DNA from: DASUZB01 sp036377075
GTDB lineage: Bacteria; Actinomycetota; CALGFH01
Assembly (NCBI GenBank): GCA_036377075.1
Contig: DASUZB010000209.1
Location: 1-30,166, forward strand
Length of the DNA: 30,166 nucleotides
Direction of reading: 5' to 3'
Part shown: in pieces, positions 8,882 through 16,071 of the stretch
Layout of the letters: each line of letters begins with the position of its first letter
How positions within the stretch are numbered: position 1 is the first letter of the stretch
The notes under the pieces: generated by a model
The model's input: only the letters and a program-made list of their open reading frames with translations
Told to the model about the DNA's origin: nothing
The model's database searches: none
Position numbers and translations under genes: made by a program

Positions 8882-8924
8882 TACGCTCGGGACGCATACC
8901 GGCAGCGGCCCCAGGAGGTAGAGC

Positions 8925-9764
8925 GTGCGCGTGTACCACCTCAACTGCGGCACCATGCGGCCGCCCAGCCGGCGGCTGCTCAACGGCAGCGGCGGCCTGC
9001 TGGAAGCCGGCAGGCTGGTCTGCCACTGCCTGCTCGCCGAGACCGACGCCGGGCTGGTGCTGGTCGACACCGGGATCGGGCTGGCCGACATCGCCGACCC
9101 GGTGGCCTCGCTGGGCGCCCGCTTCCTGCGCCAGACCCGCCCACTGCTGGACCCCGACGAGGCCGCCGTCCGGCAGGTCAGCCGGCTCGGCTACCGACCG
9201 GAGGACGTGCGCCACGTCGTGGTGACCCACCTCGACCGCGACCACGCCGGCGGCATCGCCGACTTCCCCTGGGCAACCGTGCACGTCCACGCCCTCGAGC
9301 AGCAGGCGGCCGTGCGCCCGCAGTCGCCGCGGGAGCAGGCCCGCTACCGGTCGCGGCAATGGGCGCACGGACCGCGCTGGGCGACCCACGGCCAGGCCGG
9401 CGGCGAGCGATGGTTCGGGTTCGAGGCCGTCCGCCAGCTCGACGGGCTCCCAGCGGGGATCCTGCTGGTGCCCTTGCCCGGCCACACCCGCGGCCACACT
9501 GGGGTCGCGCTGGACACCGGCACCGGGTGGCTGCTGCACGCGGGCGACGCCTACTTCTGCCACGGCGAGACCGACCCGGCCCGGCCGCGCTCGACCCCCC
9601 TGCTGCGGCTGTTCCAGCACCTCGTCCAGCACAACGGCCCCACCCGCCACGACAACCAGGCCCGCCTGCGCGAGCTGCGCCGCGCGCACGGCCACCAGGT
9701 CGAGGTCTTCTGCGCCCACGACCCCACCGAGCTGGCCCAGTCCCGGACCGAACCACGCCCTTAG
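8925..9764 (+). CDS. MBL-fold metallo-hydrolase
   Basis: The GTG start has AGGAGG 6 bases upstream. The product is 279 residues. Metal ligands of the metallo-beta-lactamase fold are visible: THLDRDHAGG (His102, Asp104, Asp106, His107), PLPGHTRGHTG (His187) and LLHAGDAYFCHGE (Asp208), plus a late His in CAHDP. The usual HxHxDH is HxDxDH here, so the second ligand is Asp; this variant occurs in some lactonase-like members. No signal peptide is seen, so it is probably cytoplasmic. The whole-protein pattern (LVLVDTGIG near the start, quorum-lactonase-like ligand spacing) suggests hydrolysis of a lactone or other ester, but the substrate cannot be told. It is divergent from the LLM oxidoreductase. 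Confidence 0.88.
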   Translation: MRVYHLNCGTMRPPSRRLLNGSGGLLEAGRLVCHCLLAETDAGLVLVDTGIGLADIADPVASLGARFLRQTRPLLDPDEAAVRQVSRLGYRPEDVRHVVVTHLDRDHAGGIADFPWATVHVHALEQQAAVRPQSPREQARYRSRQWAHGPRWATHGQAGGERWFGFEAVRQLDGLPAGILLVPLPGHTRGHTGVALDTGTGWLLHAGDAYFCHGETDPARPRSTPLLRLFQHLVQHNGPTRHDNQARLRELRRAHGHQVEVFCAHDPTELAQSRTEPRP

Positions 9765-9846
9765 CCCGGACGGCGCCAGCTCGCCTCTTCATGGCCGTCG
9801 CCGACCTTCTCGTGGCCGTCATCGTTGACGACGAAGCAGGATGGCC

Positions 9847-9885
9847 GGCCCGGGCGTAGCCGGGGACCCACCGGGTTCCCGGGCC
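9847..9885. terminator. Inverted repeat between convergent MBL and lipase genes
   Basis: GGCCCGGG (9847-9854) pairs with CCCGGGCC (9878-9885), and further GGGGACCC/GGGTTCCC pairing is possible inside. It lies between two convergent stop codons (9764 and 9893). No T-tract follows on either strand, so termination is inferred from position. Confidence 0.35.
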
Positions 9886-9892
9886 GCGGGCG

Positions 9893-10702
9893 CTAGGGCG
9901 CCACCAGCGCGCCCAGGGCGCGCAGGGGCGCGCAGTCGGCCGGACCGGGAGCGCCGGACAGGCCGCCGCCGACCGCGCGGACCACCAGGCCGAGGGCGAG
10001 CGGGTCGCGGACCAGCCCGCCGTGGCCGAAGGCGGCGTCGGCGCAGACGTCCTGGACGCGCACGTTCACCGCGCCCTGCAGCAGCGCGGAGTCCGGCGGC
10101 GTCACGGTCTGGTCCCGCTGGGTCCACACGCTCACGTAGTCGGGCCCCCGCGGGGTCTCGTCGCCGGCGTTGAGGCGCGCGAGGAAGCTCGAGCCGGCCT
10201 CCAGGTCGGCGCAGGTCGCGGCGCACAGCGACGGGTCGATCGTGCCGGCGAGCGTGGCCAGCTCGGCGCCGTGGTTGGGCGTGCCGAGCAGCACCACGTG
10301 GCGCGAGCGGGCGGCGTTGCCCGCCTGGCGCAGCCAGGCCCGCACGACGATCCCACCGGCCGAGTACCCGACCAGGTCGACCCTGCGGGCGCCGGTCGCC
10401 GCGACGGTCCGGCCGAGCGCCCGGACCGAGGCGTTCAGCTCGCCGGTGCCCCGGTCGGGCAGGTCGGCGACCACCACCGGGCGCAGCGGGGCGCGCAGGC
10501 GCCGCTCCAGGACCGCCAGCGAGGCGGGCGTGCCGCCGTAGCCGGGCACCAGCACCACCGGCGTGGCGGCGGGCGCCGTCCCGGCGCCCCGGTCGCGCGG
10601 CCCGGCGAGGCGCAGCGCGACGGCGAGCCCGGTCACCGCCACCACCACGAGGGCGACCGCGACCACCAGCAGGCGGCGGCGCGGGCTGAGCGCGCGCAGC
10701 AT
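9893..10702 (-). CDS. Exported alpha/beta-hydrolase, lipase (class 2/LipA-like)
   Basis: The product is 269 residues. After an Arg-rich start, residues about 8-32 are one hydrophobic segment (signal anchor or signal peptide), so the enzyme is outside the membrane. VVLVPGYGG carries the oxyanion-loop glycines, and LVGYSAGGIV holds the nucleophile Ser114. TQRDQTVTP (Asp197) and FGHGGLV (His227) complete a plausible catalytic triad with the order and spacing of small bacterial lipases. LLGTPNHGAELA is a further family mark. Several Cys in the second half (LCAATCADLE, VCADAAFG) could form disulfides. The ATG has no ribosome site but sits 4 bases after a 15-base motif shared with the tag promoter, so the mRNA is probably leaderless. 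It lies on the same strand as the upstream exported pair, but likely has its own promoter. Confidence 0.87.
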   Translation of the reverse strand: MLRALSPRRRLLVVAVALVVVAVTGLAVALRLAGPRDRGAGTAPAATPVVLVPGYGGTPASLAVLERRLRAPLRPVVVADLPDRGTGELNASVRALGRTVAATGARRVDLVGYSAGGIVVRAWLRQAGNAARSRHVVLLGTPNHGAELATLAGTIDPSLCAATCADLEAGSSFLARLNAGDETPRGPDYVSVWTQRDQTVTPPDSALLQGAVNVRVQDVCADAAFGHGGLVRDPLALGLVVRAVGGGLSGAPGPADCAPLRALGALVAP

Positions 10703-10706
10703 GGCA

Positions 10707-10721
10707 TGAAGCTAGCACCAC
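10707..10721 (-). promoter_or_regulatory. Leaderless-type promoter of the lipase gene
   Basis: On the minus strand GTGGTGCTAGCTTCA lies 4 bases before the ATG at 10702. The TAGCTT inside it fits a -10 hexamer, 6 bases before the start codon, placing the transcript start at or next to the ATG. The same 15 bases at the same distance precede tag (18816-18830). A CGACTCG lies 5 bases further upstream in both. Confidence 0.6.
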
Positions 10722-10752
10722 TGCCGCGAGTCGCCGCCGAGCCCGCAGCCGC

Positions 10753-10769
10753 GCTGCCTGCGGGGCAGC
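10753..10769 (-). terminator. Small hairpin after the exported-protein pair
   Basis: GCTGCC-TGCGG-GGCAGC forms a 6-base stem about 60 bases after the stop at 10831 and before the lipase promoter. It could end the upstream transcript. There is no T-tract, so support is weak. Confidence 0.25.
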
Positions 10770-10830
10770 CGACCCATTCTGATGGTGGTGCCCCGGCTGC
10801 GTGGGCCGTCCCGGCCCAACGGCCCGGCGC

Positions 10831-11316
10831 TCAGCTCCTCGGGTCGGCGTCGTGGCCGGCGGCGTCGAGGAAGCGCAGGTGCCACCTGGCGGTCGGCGCC
10901 CAGGTCAGCAGCACCGGCGTCTCCCCGTGGACCGCGAGGGCGAACCAGCGGCCGGGGAAGCCGGCCACCGCCACCGTCGCCGCGCGCCGCCCGCTCGGGG
11001 TGTGGACCACCGTCGCGACCCCGTCGGGGATCCTGCCGTAGGCGACGCCCTCCTGGGTGCCGGGGAGGTCGGCGAAGCCGGCGTGGTAGGTGCCCTTGTA
11101 GGTGTTGCTGCAGTAGCCGGCCACGAGCTGGCCCTGGCTGTGCAGCTCGCAGCCGCGGCCCCCGGCGAAGTGGCGCACGGCCAGCAGCGTCCAGTGGCGC
11201 CCACCGGCGTCGCCGGCGGCGACCGGCGTGTAGGCCGGGTCGAAGCTGCACCCGCCGAGCAGCAGCATGGCGAGCGCGACCAGGCCGACCAGGCCGCGCC
11301 TTCCCCTAGTAGACAC
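10831..11316 (-). CDS. Putative lipoprotein, paralogue of the adjacent upstream exported protein
   Basis: The GTG at 11316 is preceded by GGGGAGG 7 bases upstream. The product is 161 residues. A basic start and a hydrophobic stretch end in LLLGGCSF, a lipobox with the Cys at about residue 23, so it is predicted to be lipid-anchored outside the membrane. The mature part begins with GRHWTLLAVRHFAGGRGCEL and ends in a beta-rich stretch WHLRFLDAAG. These blocks align in the same order with the 180-residue protein encoded just upstream, GRHWKLHAGKVFGASRVCAW and LELFDAAGRPI. Its first 11 bases overlap the end of that gene, so the two are translationally coupled. No known family is recognised. The two-component system upstream may control the pair. 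Confidence 0.8.
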   Translation of the reverse strand: MSTRGRRGLVGLVALAMLLLGGCSFDPAYTPVAAGDAGGRHWTLLAVRHFAGGRGCELHSQGQLVAGYCSNTYKGTYHAGFADLPGTQEGVAYGRIPDGVATVVHTPSGRRAATVAVAGFPGRWFALAVHGETPVLLTWAPTARWHLRFLDAAGHDADPRS

Positions 11317-11848
11317 GGATCGGCCTCCCCGCCGCGTCGAACAGCTCGAGCGACGGCGCGCCCCCGTGGCCGACGGCGGGCACGGGCTCGAACCCCTGCC
11401 GCTGGATGACGAAGAAGCGGCCGCGCTGGCCCCGGTGGGCCAGGGTGGGGACCCGGACGCTGGCGCCGCCGGCGAGGGTGACGCGCACGCTCGCCACGTC
11501 GGCCGGTACCGGTCCGTAGAAGATCCACTGCCCGGTCTCCGGGATCTCCTCCGCCCCCACGCCGTCGCCGACCCAGCCGCTGCCGTCGGTCGTGCGCGTC
11601 CAGCCGCACACCTCGCCCTCCGCCTCGGTGCGCTTGGGGTAGTCGTTCAGGTCGGGCGCCTCCACCCAGGCGCACACACGCGAGGCGCCGAAGACCTTGC
11701 CGGCGTGCAGCTTCCAGTGGCGGCCGGCGACGGTCCCCTCGGTGACGGTGTAGCCCGACCCGAGCGCGCGCACCAGCGGCACGCCGACCGCGACCACCAG
11801 CACGGCGAGCAGCAGGGCAATGAGCAACCGCCGCCCCGTCCTGCCCAT
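11306..11848 (-). CDS. Membrane-anchored exported protein, paralogue of the downstream lipoprotein
   Basis: The open frame extends to 12007, but I chose the ATG at 11848 because AGGAGG lies 7 bases upstream and it places a clean hydrophobic segment at the N-terminus (MGRTGRRLLIALLLAVLVVA). The product is 180 residues: a membrane anchor or signal at about residues 6-28, then a beta-rich exported domain. Cys residues in RVCAWVEAP and GEVCGWTRT suggest a disulfide. The ordered blocks GRHWxLxA, RxC and FDAAG are shared with the lipoprotein that overlaps its end. The predicted fold is a small beta domain of unknown function. It lacks the lipobox of its paralogue. The two-component genes lie 275 bases upstream on the same strand. 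Confidence 0.78.
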   Translation of the reverse strand: MGRTGRRLLIALLLAVLVVAVGVPLVRALGSGYTVTEGTVAGRHWKLHAGKVFGASRVCAWVEAPDLNDYPKRTEAEGEVCGWTRTTDGSGWVGDGVGAEEIPETGQWIFYGPVPADVASVRVTLAGGASVRVPTLAHRGQRGRFFVIQRQGFEPVPAVGHGGAPSLELFDAAGRPIRVY

Positions 11849-12064
11849 GCCGTCGCCTCCTCCCAGCCGGTCTCGCAGGCAGCATCCCGCGGCGACGTCT
11901 CGCCGCGGCCAAGCCACCGCCTCGGCCCAGCCACGAACGCGCACCATTGCCAAGGCCGTCGAGCTGCTCATGGCCAAGCTCGACGGTGCGGACGTGGCCG
12001 CCGCCACCCTGCTCCCCCCCTCGCCTCACCCGCCGCTCGAGCACGACCAACCCCAGCTGAGCCG

Positions 12065-12088
12065 GCCGTGCGACCCTCCTCGCACGGC
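12065..12088 (-). terminator. Hairpin after the two-component operon
   Basis: GCCGTGCGA (12065-12073) and TCGCACGGC (12080-12088) form a perfect 9-base stem with a 6-base loop. A second short palindrome, CCCGGG-ACGAG-CCCGGG, lies between it and the stop at 12124. No T-tract is present. It is probably a terminator for the response-regulator gene, or it marks the 5' side of the next unit. The rest of 11849-12123 shows nothing coding. Confidence 0.45.
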
Positions 12089-12123
12089 GGGGCACCCCGG
12101 GACGAGCCCGGGCACGCCAGCGG

Positions 12124-12768
12124 TCAGTCGCGCAGCTGGGTGAGGACGGCCAGGACGCGGCGGTGGTCGTTGGGCGTGTCGGGGAGCTGGAGCTTGGCGA
12201 AGATGGCGGTGACGTGCTTCTCCACGGCGCGTTCGGTGACCGACAGCTCGGCGGCGATGCCGGCGTTCGTGCGCCCCTCGGCCATCAGCGCGAGGACCTG
12301 CCGCTCGCGCGGGGTCAGCGCGTCGAGCGGGCTGGTCCTGTGGTGGCGGCCGAGCAGCTGGGCGACCACCTCCGGGTCGAGCACGGTGCCGCCGCCCGCC
12401 ACCCGGGTCAGCGCGGCGAGGAAGCCGTCGACGTCGCCGACGCGGTGCTTGAGCAGGTAGCCGATACCCTCGGCGCCGCCGCTCACCAGCTCGAGCGCGT
12501 AGCGCTCCTCCACGTACCGGGAGAGGATCACGATGGCCGTGCCGGGGACGGTCCGCCGGATCTCCAGGGCGGCGCGCAGCCCCTCGTCGCTGTGGGACGG
12601 GGGCAGGCGCACGTCGACGACGGCGACCTCCGGCCGGTGCGCCCTGACCGCAGCAACCAGCGCGGGCCCGTCGCCGACGGCGGCGACCACCGCGATGCCC
12701 TCGTCGGCGAGCAGGCGCTCCAGGCCGGCGCGGAGCAGCACGTGGTCCTCGGCGATCACGACCCGCAT
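12124..12768 (-). CDS. NarL/LuxR-family response regulator
   Basis: The product is 214 residues; the ATG at 12768 overlaps the end of the sensor kinase gene by 13 bases, which indicates translational coupling. Residues 1-120 form the receiver: acidic pair Glu7/Asp8 in IAEDHVLLR, phosphate acceptor Asp52 in VVDVRLPP, and conserved Lys in YLLKHRV. Residues about 149-200 hold the LuxR helix-turn-helix, LTPRERQVLALMAEG then ELSVTERAVEKHV. The RLPPSHSDEG loop and YLLKHRVGDVD are typical of the LiaR/NarL regulators that pair with HisKA_3 kinases in actinobacteria. Targets are unknown, but the exported pair starting at 11848 is the nearest candidate. Confidence 0.93.
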   Translation of the reverse strand: MRVVIAEDHVLLRAGLERLLADEGIAVVAAVGDGPALVAAVRAHRPEVAVVDVRLPPSHSDEGLRAALEIRRTVPGTAIVILSRYVEERYALELVSGGAEGIGYLLKHRVGDVDGFLAALTRVAGGGTVLDPEVVAQLLGRHHRTSPLDALTPRERQVLALMAEGRTNAGIAAELSVTERAVEKHVTAIFAKLQLPDTPNDHRRVLAVLTQLRD

Positions 12769-14153
12769 GGCAGCTCCGCGTGGACCAGGGTGGGCCCGCC
12801 CGGCGGACTGGTGACCTCGAGGTGGCCGTCGAGGGCGGCGGCCCGGTCGGCCAGCCCGGACAGGCCGGTCCCGTCGGCCGGGTCGGCGCCGCCGACGCCG
12901 TCGTCGCCGACCTCGACCACCAGGCGGTCGCCCACCCTGCCGACGCTGACCCGCGCGCGGCTCGCCCGGGCATGCTTGGTGACGTTGCTCAGCGCCTCCA
13001 CGACGATGAGGTAGGCGGCGGACTCGACCGCCGCGGCCGGCCGTTCCGGCACCTGGACGTCGACGTCGACCGGGACGGCCGCGTGGGCGGTGAGCGCGGG
13101 GATCGCCGCGTCCAGCCCGCGGTCGCTGAGGATCGGCGGCGGCACCCCGCGGGCCAGGTCGCGCAGCTCCTCCAGCGCGCGCTGGGCCTCCTGGTAGGCC
13201 TCGTCGACCAGCGGCCTGGCGGCTTCCGGGTCGCTGGCGAGCCGGCGCCTGGCGCGGCCGAGCCCCATGATCACGGCGGTCAGCCGGGCCTGGGCGCCGT
13301 CGTGGAGGTCGCGCTCGATGCGCCGCTGGTCGGCGACCGCCACCCGTGCCGCCGCGGCCCGCCTGGCACGGTCCGCCGCCGCCGGCGCGGCGAGCCTGGC
13401 GGCCAGCTCGGCGCTCCCGGCGGGACGGAGCAGGGCGCCAGCGAGGCGGGCGCGGAGCAGCCCGAGCCGGCGCAGCAGCGCCGCGGCCAGGACGACGCCT
13501 ACCAGGCCGGTGAGGCTGCACAGCAACACGCGCCACCAGCTGTCGACGGCGACGCCGCCGAGGCTCCCGAGGGCGATGCGGTCGTCCGGGTAGAGGAACG
13601 GCAGGAGCACCACCAGCAGCGCGGGGACCAGCGACAGCGCCAGCGCGAGCAGCGTGGCGAGCACGCCAAGCGGGACCGCCAGCAGCACGTAGGCGGCGTC
13701 GCGCCGGGCGGCCGGGTCGGCCGCCCCGGCGAGGAACCGCGAGAGGGAGGTCAGGTGCGCGCCGTCGGCGGGGTACGGGCCGGGGATGCCGATGCCGAGC
13801 ACCGCGCCGGCGAGCGACCGCTCCAGCCCGGCGGCGGCCCACGCGACCGCCAGGGCCGGCGCGAACCACACGCCCGGCATGCGCGCCCAGGCCCGCGGCC
13901 ACACCGGCTCCCACGCGCCCGGGCGCTCATGCCTCTCTGCCCGCGACCGCCCGGGCGCCGTCCGCCGCTCGGGCCCGGCCCCAGCGCGTGGCAGCGCCGG
14001 GACGCCGAACGCGATCGCGGCGAACAGCAGCCACGGCACCACGGTCGCGGCCATGGCCAGCGCGGCGGCCAGCGCGACCGGCCCTGCGACCAGCAGGTAC
14101 AGCGTCCGCGTCCAGGTGCGCCGGTCGAGCGGCGCGGCCAGTGGGGTCCCCAT
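12756..14153 (-). CDS. NarL-type sensor histidine kinase (HisKA_3) with membrane sensor domain
   Basis: I chose the ATG at 14153, giving 465 residues; no strong ribosome site is seen, and in-frame starts up to 14312 exist. The first 250 residues or so hold several hydrophobic segments (RTLYLLVAGPVALAAALAMA, VVPWLLFAAIAFGVP, and a paired set before 250), a sensor layout known for actinobacterial HisKA_3 kinases. The dimerisation/phosphoacceptor box is ERDLHDGAQARL with His284. The ATPase part has EALSNVTKHA (N box), GDDGVGGAD and GTGLSGLADR (G boxes). The stimulus is unknown; family members next to exported proteins often respond to envelope stress. It is the first gene of a two-gene operon with the regulator. 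The surface-protein operon is transcribed divergently from it. Confidence 0.9.
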   Translation of the reverse strand: MGTPLAAPLDRRTWTRTLYLLVAGPVALAAALAMAATVVPWLLFAAIAFGVPALPRAGAGPERRTAPGRSRAERHERPGAWEPVWPRAWARMPGVWFAPALAVAWAAAGLERSLAGAVLGIGIPGPYPADGAHLTSLSRFLAGAADPAARRDAAYVLLAVPLGVLATLLALALSLVPALLVVLLPFLYPDDRIALGSLGGVAVDSWWRVLLCSLTGLVGVVLAAALLRRLGLLRARLAGALLRPAGSAELAARLAAPAAADRARRAAAARVAVADQRRIERDLHDGAQARLTAVIMGLGRARRRLASDPEAARPLVDEAYQEAQRALEELRDLARGVPPPILSDRGLDAAIPALTAHAAVPVDVDVQVPERPAAAVESAAYLIVVEALSNVTKHARASRARVSVGRVGDRLVVEVGDDGVGGADPADGTGLSGLADRAAALDGHLEVTSPPGGPTLVHAELPCGS

Positions 14154-14492
14154 CGCACCCCGAGGATGACAGCTCGGCGGCGCCGCGTCCGATACGGCCT
14201 GCACTCGGTTCCTGGTTCGGGTGGCCACACCCAATCGTCGAGCTGGCCGGCTCGACCGGCTCCTGGCGCCGGGGCAGGCTGGTCGGGCCGCGTCCGGGCA
14301 CCGTTCCGCCATCCGAGTGAGCCGTATGGCTCGTTCGGACCAATCGAGATGGTCGCTCCGGATGGCGTCTGCGTAGAACCCCTGAGGACGTCTCGTGGGG
14401 ATTCCGCTTCTGGCGCGATCACGTCAATCCTTACGCTCCTGTCACCACGGATCGCAGCGATCCACCACTCCGAGTGAAGGGGCACGCACCGA
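14154..14492. other. Divergent intergenic region, 339 bases
   Basis: No gene is seen. The region must hold promoters for the sensor kinase (minus) and the surface-protein operon (plus). Small inverted repeats occur, for example GAGCC-GTAT-GGCTC near 14318. The plus-side promoter and palindrome are listed separately. GAAGGGG at about 14476-14482 is the likely ribosome site for the gene at 14493. Confidence 0.55.
14432..14463 (+). promoter_or_regulatory. Candidate -10 and palindrome before the surface-protein operon
   Basis: TACGCT (14432-14437) fits a -10 hexamer; TTCTGG (14408-14413) is a weak -35 match at 18 bases. About 12 bases downstream is a perfect palindrome GGATCGC-A-GCGATCC (14449-14463), which would lie at the very 5' end of the transcript. 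It could be an operator or a 5' hairpin. The promoter is a guess; the palindrome is certain. Confidence 0.35.
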
Positions 14493-14960
14493 ATGCTCAG
14501 GAAGAAGACCGCAGTCGTCGCCACCGGCCTGGCCCTCGCCCTGGCCACCGCCGCCATCGCCTTCGCCTACTGGACCAACAGCGGCTCCGGCACCGGCAGC
14601 GCCGCGACCGGCAGCGACGTCGCCATCACCGTCAACCAGACCTCCAGCCCGGCCGGCCTGTACCCCGGCGGCCCCGCGGCGACGCTCTCGGGCAACTTCA
14701 CCAACCCCAACTCGAGCAAGGTCTTCGTGCACCAGGTCACCGCGAGCCTGGTCTCGGTGGACGGTGGCAGCGACGCCGGCAAGCCGGCCTGCGCCACCGG
14801 CGACTTCGCCCTGAGCGCCAACCCGGCCACGGTCGACGCCGAGGTCGACCCCGGCACCGGCGGCGCCTGGTCCGGCATCCAGGTCCGCCTCCTGGACACC
14901 AGCGCCAACCAGGACAACTGCAAGGACGCCGTGCTGCACATCAGCTACAGCAGCAACTAG
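14493..14960 (+). CDS. Exported surface protein with SipW-type-like signal region
   Basis: The product is 155 residues. A KK-containing start and an Ala-rich stretch (ALALATAAIAFA) are followed at once by YWTNSGSGTGSAATG. This hydrophobic-then-YWT arrangement resembles the SipW-dependent signals of TasA-like fibre proteins and many actinobacterial surface proteins. The mature domain has the order LYPGG, NPNSSKVFVHQVTASL, PACATGDF and NQDNCKDAVLHISY, probably a beta sandwich with one disulfide. The same blocks recur at the C-terminus of the next protein (15049-16071). It is the first gene of a three-gene set and could be the abundant subunit, since a strong hairpin follows it. No SipW peptidase or sortase gene lies in the window. 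Confidence 0.8.
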   Translation: MLRKKTAVVATGLALALATAAIAFAYWTNSGSGTGSAATGSDVAITVNQTSSPAGLYPGGPAATLSGNFTNPNSSKVFVHQVTASLVSVDGGSDAGKPACATGDFALSANPATVDAEVDPGTGGAWSGIQVRLLDTSANQDNCKDAVLHISYSSN

Positions 14961-14967
14961 CACCACC

Positions 14968-15008
14968 GTTCCGGTGGAGGGGACGCCCCGGCGCCCCTCC
15001 ACCGGAAC
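14968..15008 (+). terminator. 15-base perfect hairpin inside the surface-protein operon
   Basis: GTTCCGGTGGAGGGG (14968-14982) pairs without mismatch with CCCCTCCACCGGAAC (14994-15008) around an 11-base loop. It begins 8 bases after the stop of the first gene and ends 40 bases before the start of the second. No T-tract follows. It probably acts as a partial terminator or as a 3' stabiliser giving more of the first product. Confidence 0.6.
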
Positions 15009-15048
15009 CCGTTCCCTCCCGTCCCAGGCACACAACGAGGTCAGACCC

Positions 15049-16071
15049 ATGCAGCGGATCGTTCTCGAGGCAGCGAGCAGGGCCACGAAGCCGTTCGTGG
15101 TCCTGTTGGCCGCCCTCGCGCTGGTGGGCGGGTCCTACGCGGTCGTGCTGGCGGCCAAGGCCCCGCCGGCGGCGCCGCCGGCGCCGAAGCTGACCGCGAC
15201 GCCGCCGCCGGTCACCAACCAGACGGGCGCCGAGTTCTCCTTCACCGACGACCAGCGCAGCGTCACCTTCCGCTGCCGGCTCGACGGCGCCGCCTTCGGC
15301 GCCTGCACCAGCCCGAAGCTCTACCCCGGCCCGCTCGCCCAGGGCAGCCACGGCTTCGACGTGCTGGCGGTCGACTCGGGCGGCAACCTCAGCGCCACCA
15401 CCTCCTACGGCTGGAGGATCGACACCACGCCGCCGCCGGCGCCGGCGATCGGCTCCGGGCCGGACGACCCGACCACCGAGCGCACGGCCACCTTCGCCTT
15501 CGGCGACGCCGAGGCCGGCGTCGGCTTCCGCTGCCGGCTCGACGGCGGCTCGTTCTCCGGCTGCGCCAGCCCCAAGCGCTACGACGACCTGAGCGTGGCG
15601 GCGCACAGCTTCCAGGTGCAGGCGTTCGACGCGGCCGGCAACGCCAGCCCGGTCGCCTCGTACGGATGGACCGTGCTGGACAAGGTGACCGGCTTCACCC
15701 TCGGCGGCAGCCTCTCCTCGCCGCTGTACCCGGGCGCGCAGCGCGCCCTGGACGTGCGCATCGACAACCCGTTCAGCTTCGACATCCACGTCTCGGGGCT
15801 CACGGTGACGGTGCGGCAGGCGACCGCCAGGAACGGCCAGCCCAACCCCGCCTGCGACGGCGCCGTCAACCTCGAGGTCCTGCGCCAGTACGGCGGGCCC
15901 ACGCCGCTGCGGGTGCCCGGCCAGCGCTCCGTCACCCTCTCCGTGCTTGGCGTGCCCCAGTCGCAGTGGCCCCAGCTGCAGATGCCCGACCTGCCGGTCA
16001 ACCAGGACGCCTGCAAGCGCACCACCTTCACGTTCGACTACGCCGCCACTGCCACCAAGGTGAACCAATGA
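15049..16071 (+). CDS. Exported surface protein: two CRLDG Ig-like repeats plus the module of its neighbour
   Basis: I chose the ATG at 15049, with GAGG 8 bases upstream; the open frame runs further upstream through the hairpin. The product is 340 residues. Residues about 13-36 are a signal or anchor (FVVLLAALALVGGSYAVVLAA), followed by a Pro/Ala linker. Two tandem repeats of about 85 residues follow, each with FRCRLDG, C-SP-Y, H-F-V-A-D and GN-S-SYGW, a pattern common in large extracellular bacterial proteins with Ig-like folds. The last 125 residues or so repeat the neighbour's domain: SSPLYPG, NPFSFDIHVSGLTVTV and NQDACKRTTFTFDY. The stop overlaps the next start (ATGA), so translation is coupled. 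It is probably a cell-surface or fibre-accessory protein. Confidence 0.82.
   Translation: MQRIVLEAASRATKPFVVLLAALALVGGSYAVVLAAKAPPAAPPAPKLTATPPPVTNQTGAEFSFTDDQRSVTFRCRLDGAAFGACTSPKLYPGPLAQGSHGFDVLAVDSGGNLSATTSYGWRIDTTPPPAPAIGSGPDDPTTERTATFAFGDAEAGVGFRCRLDGGSFSGCASPKRYDDLSVAAHSFQVQAFDAAGNASPVASYGWTVLDKVTGFTLGGSLSSPLYPGAQRALDVRIDNPFSFDIHVSGLTVTVRQATARNGQPNPACDGAVNLEVLRQYGGPTPLRVPGQRSVTLSVLGVPQSQWPQLQMPDLPVNQDACKRTTFTFDYAATATKVNQ

Noticed and set aside
8667..9719. Upstream extension of the LLM gene's open frame to 9719
   Set aside because: It runs opposite the MBL-fold gene, and the GTG at 8666 has a strong ribosome site where the family N-terminus begins.
14968..15008. Insertion-sequence end or CRISPR-like repeat
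   Set aside because: The inverted repeat occurs once, has no transposase nearby and no target-site duplication is visible. A transcription-level hairpin fits better.
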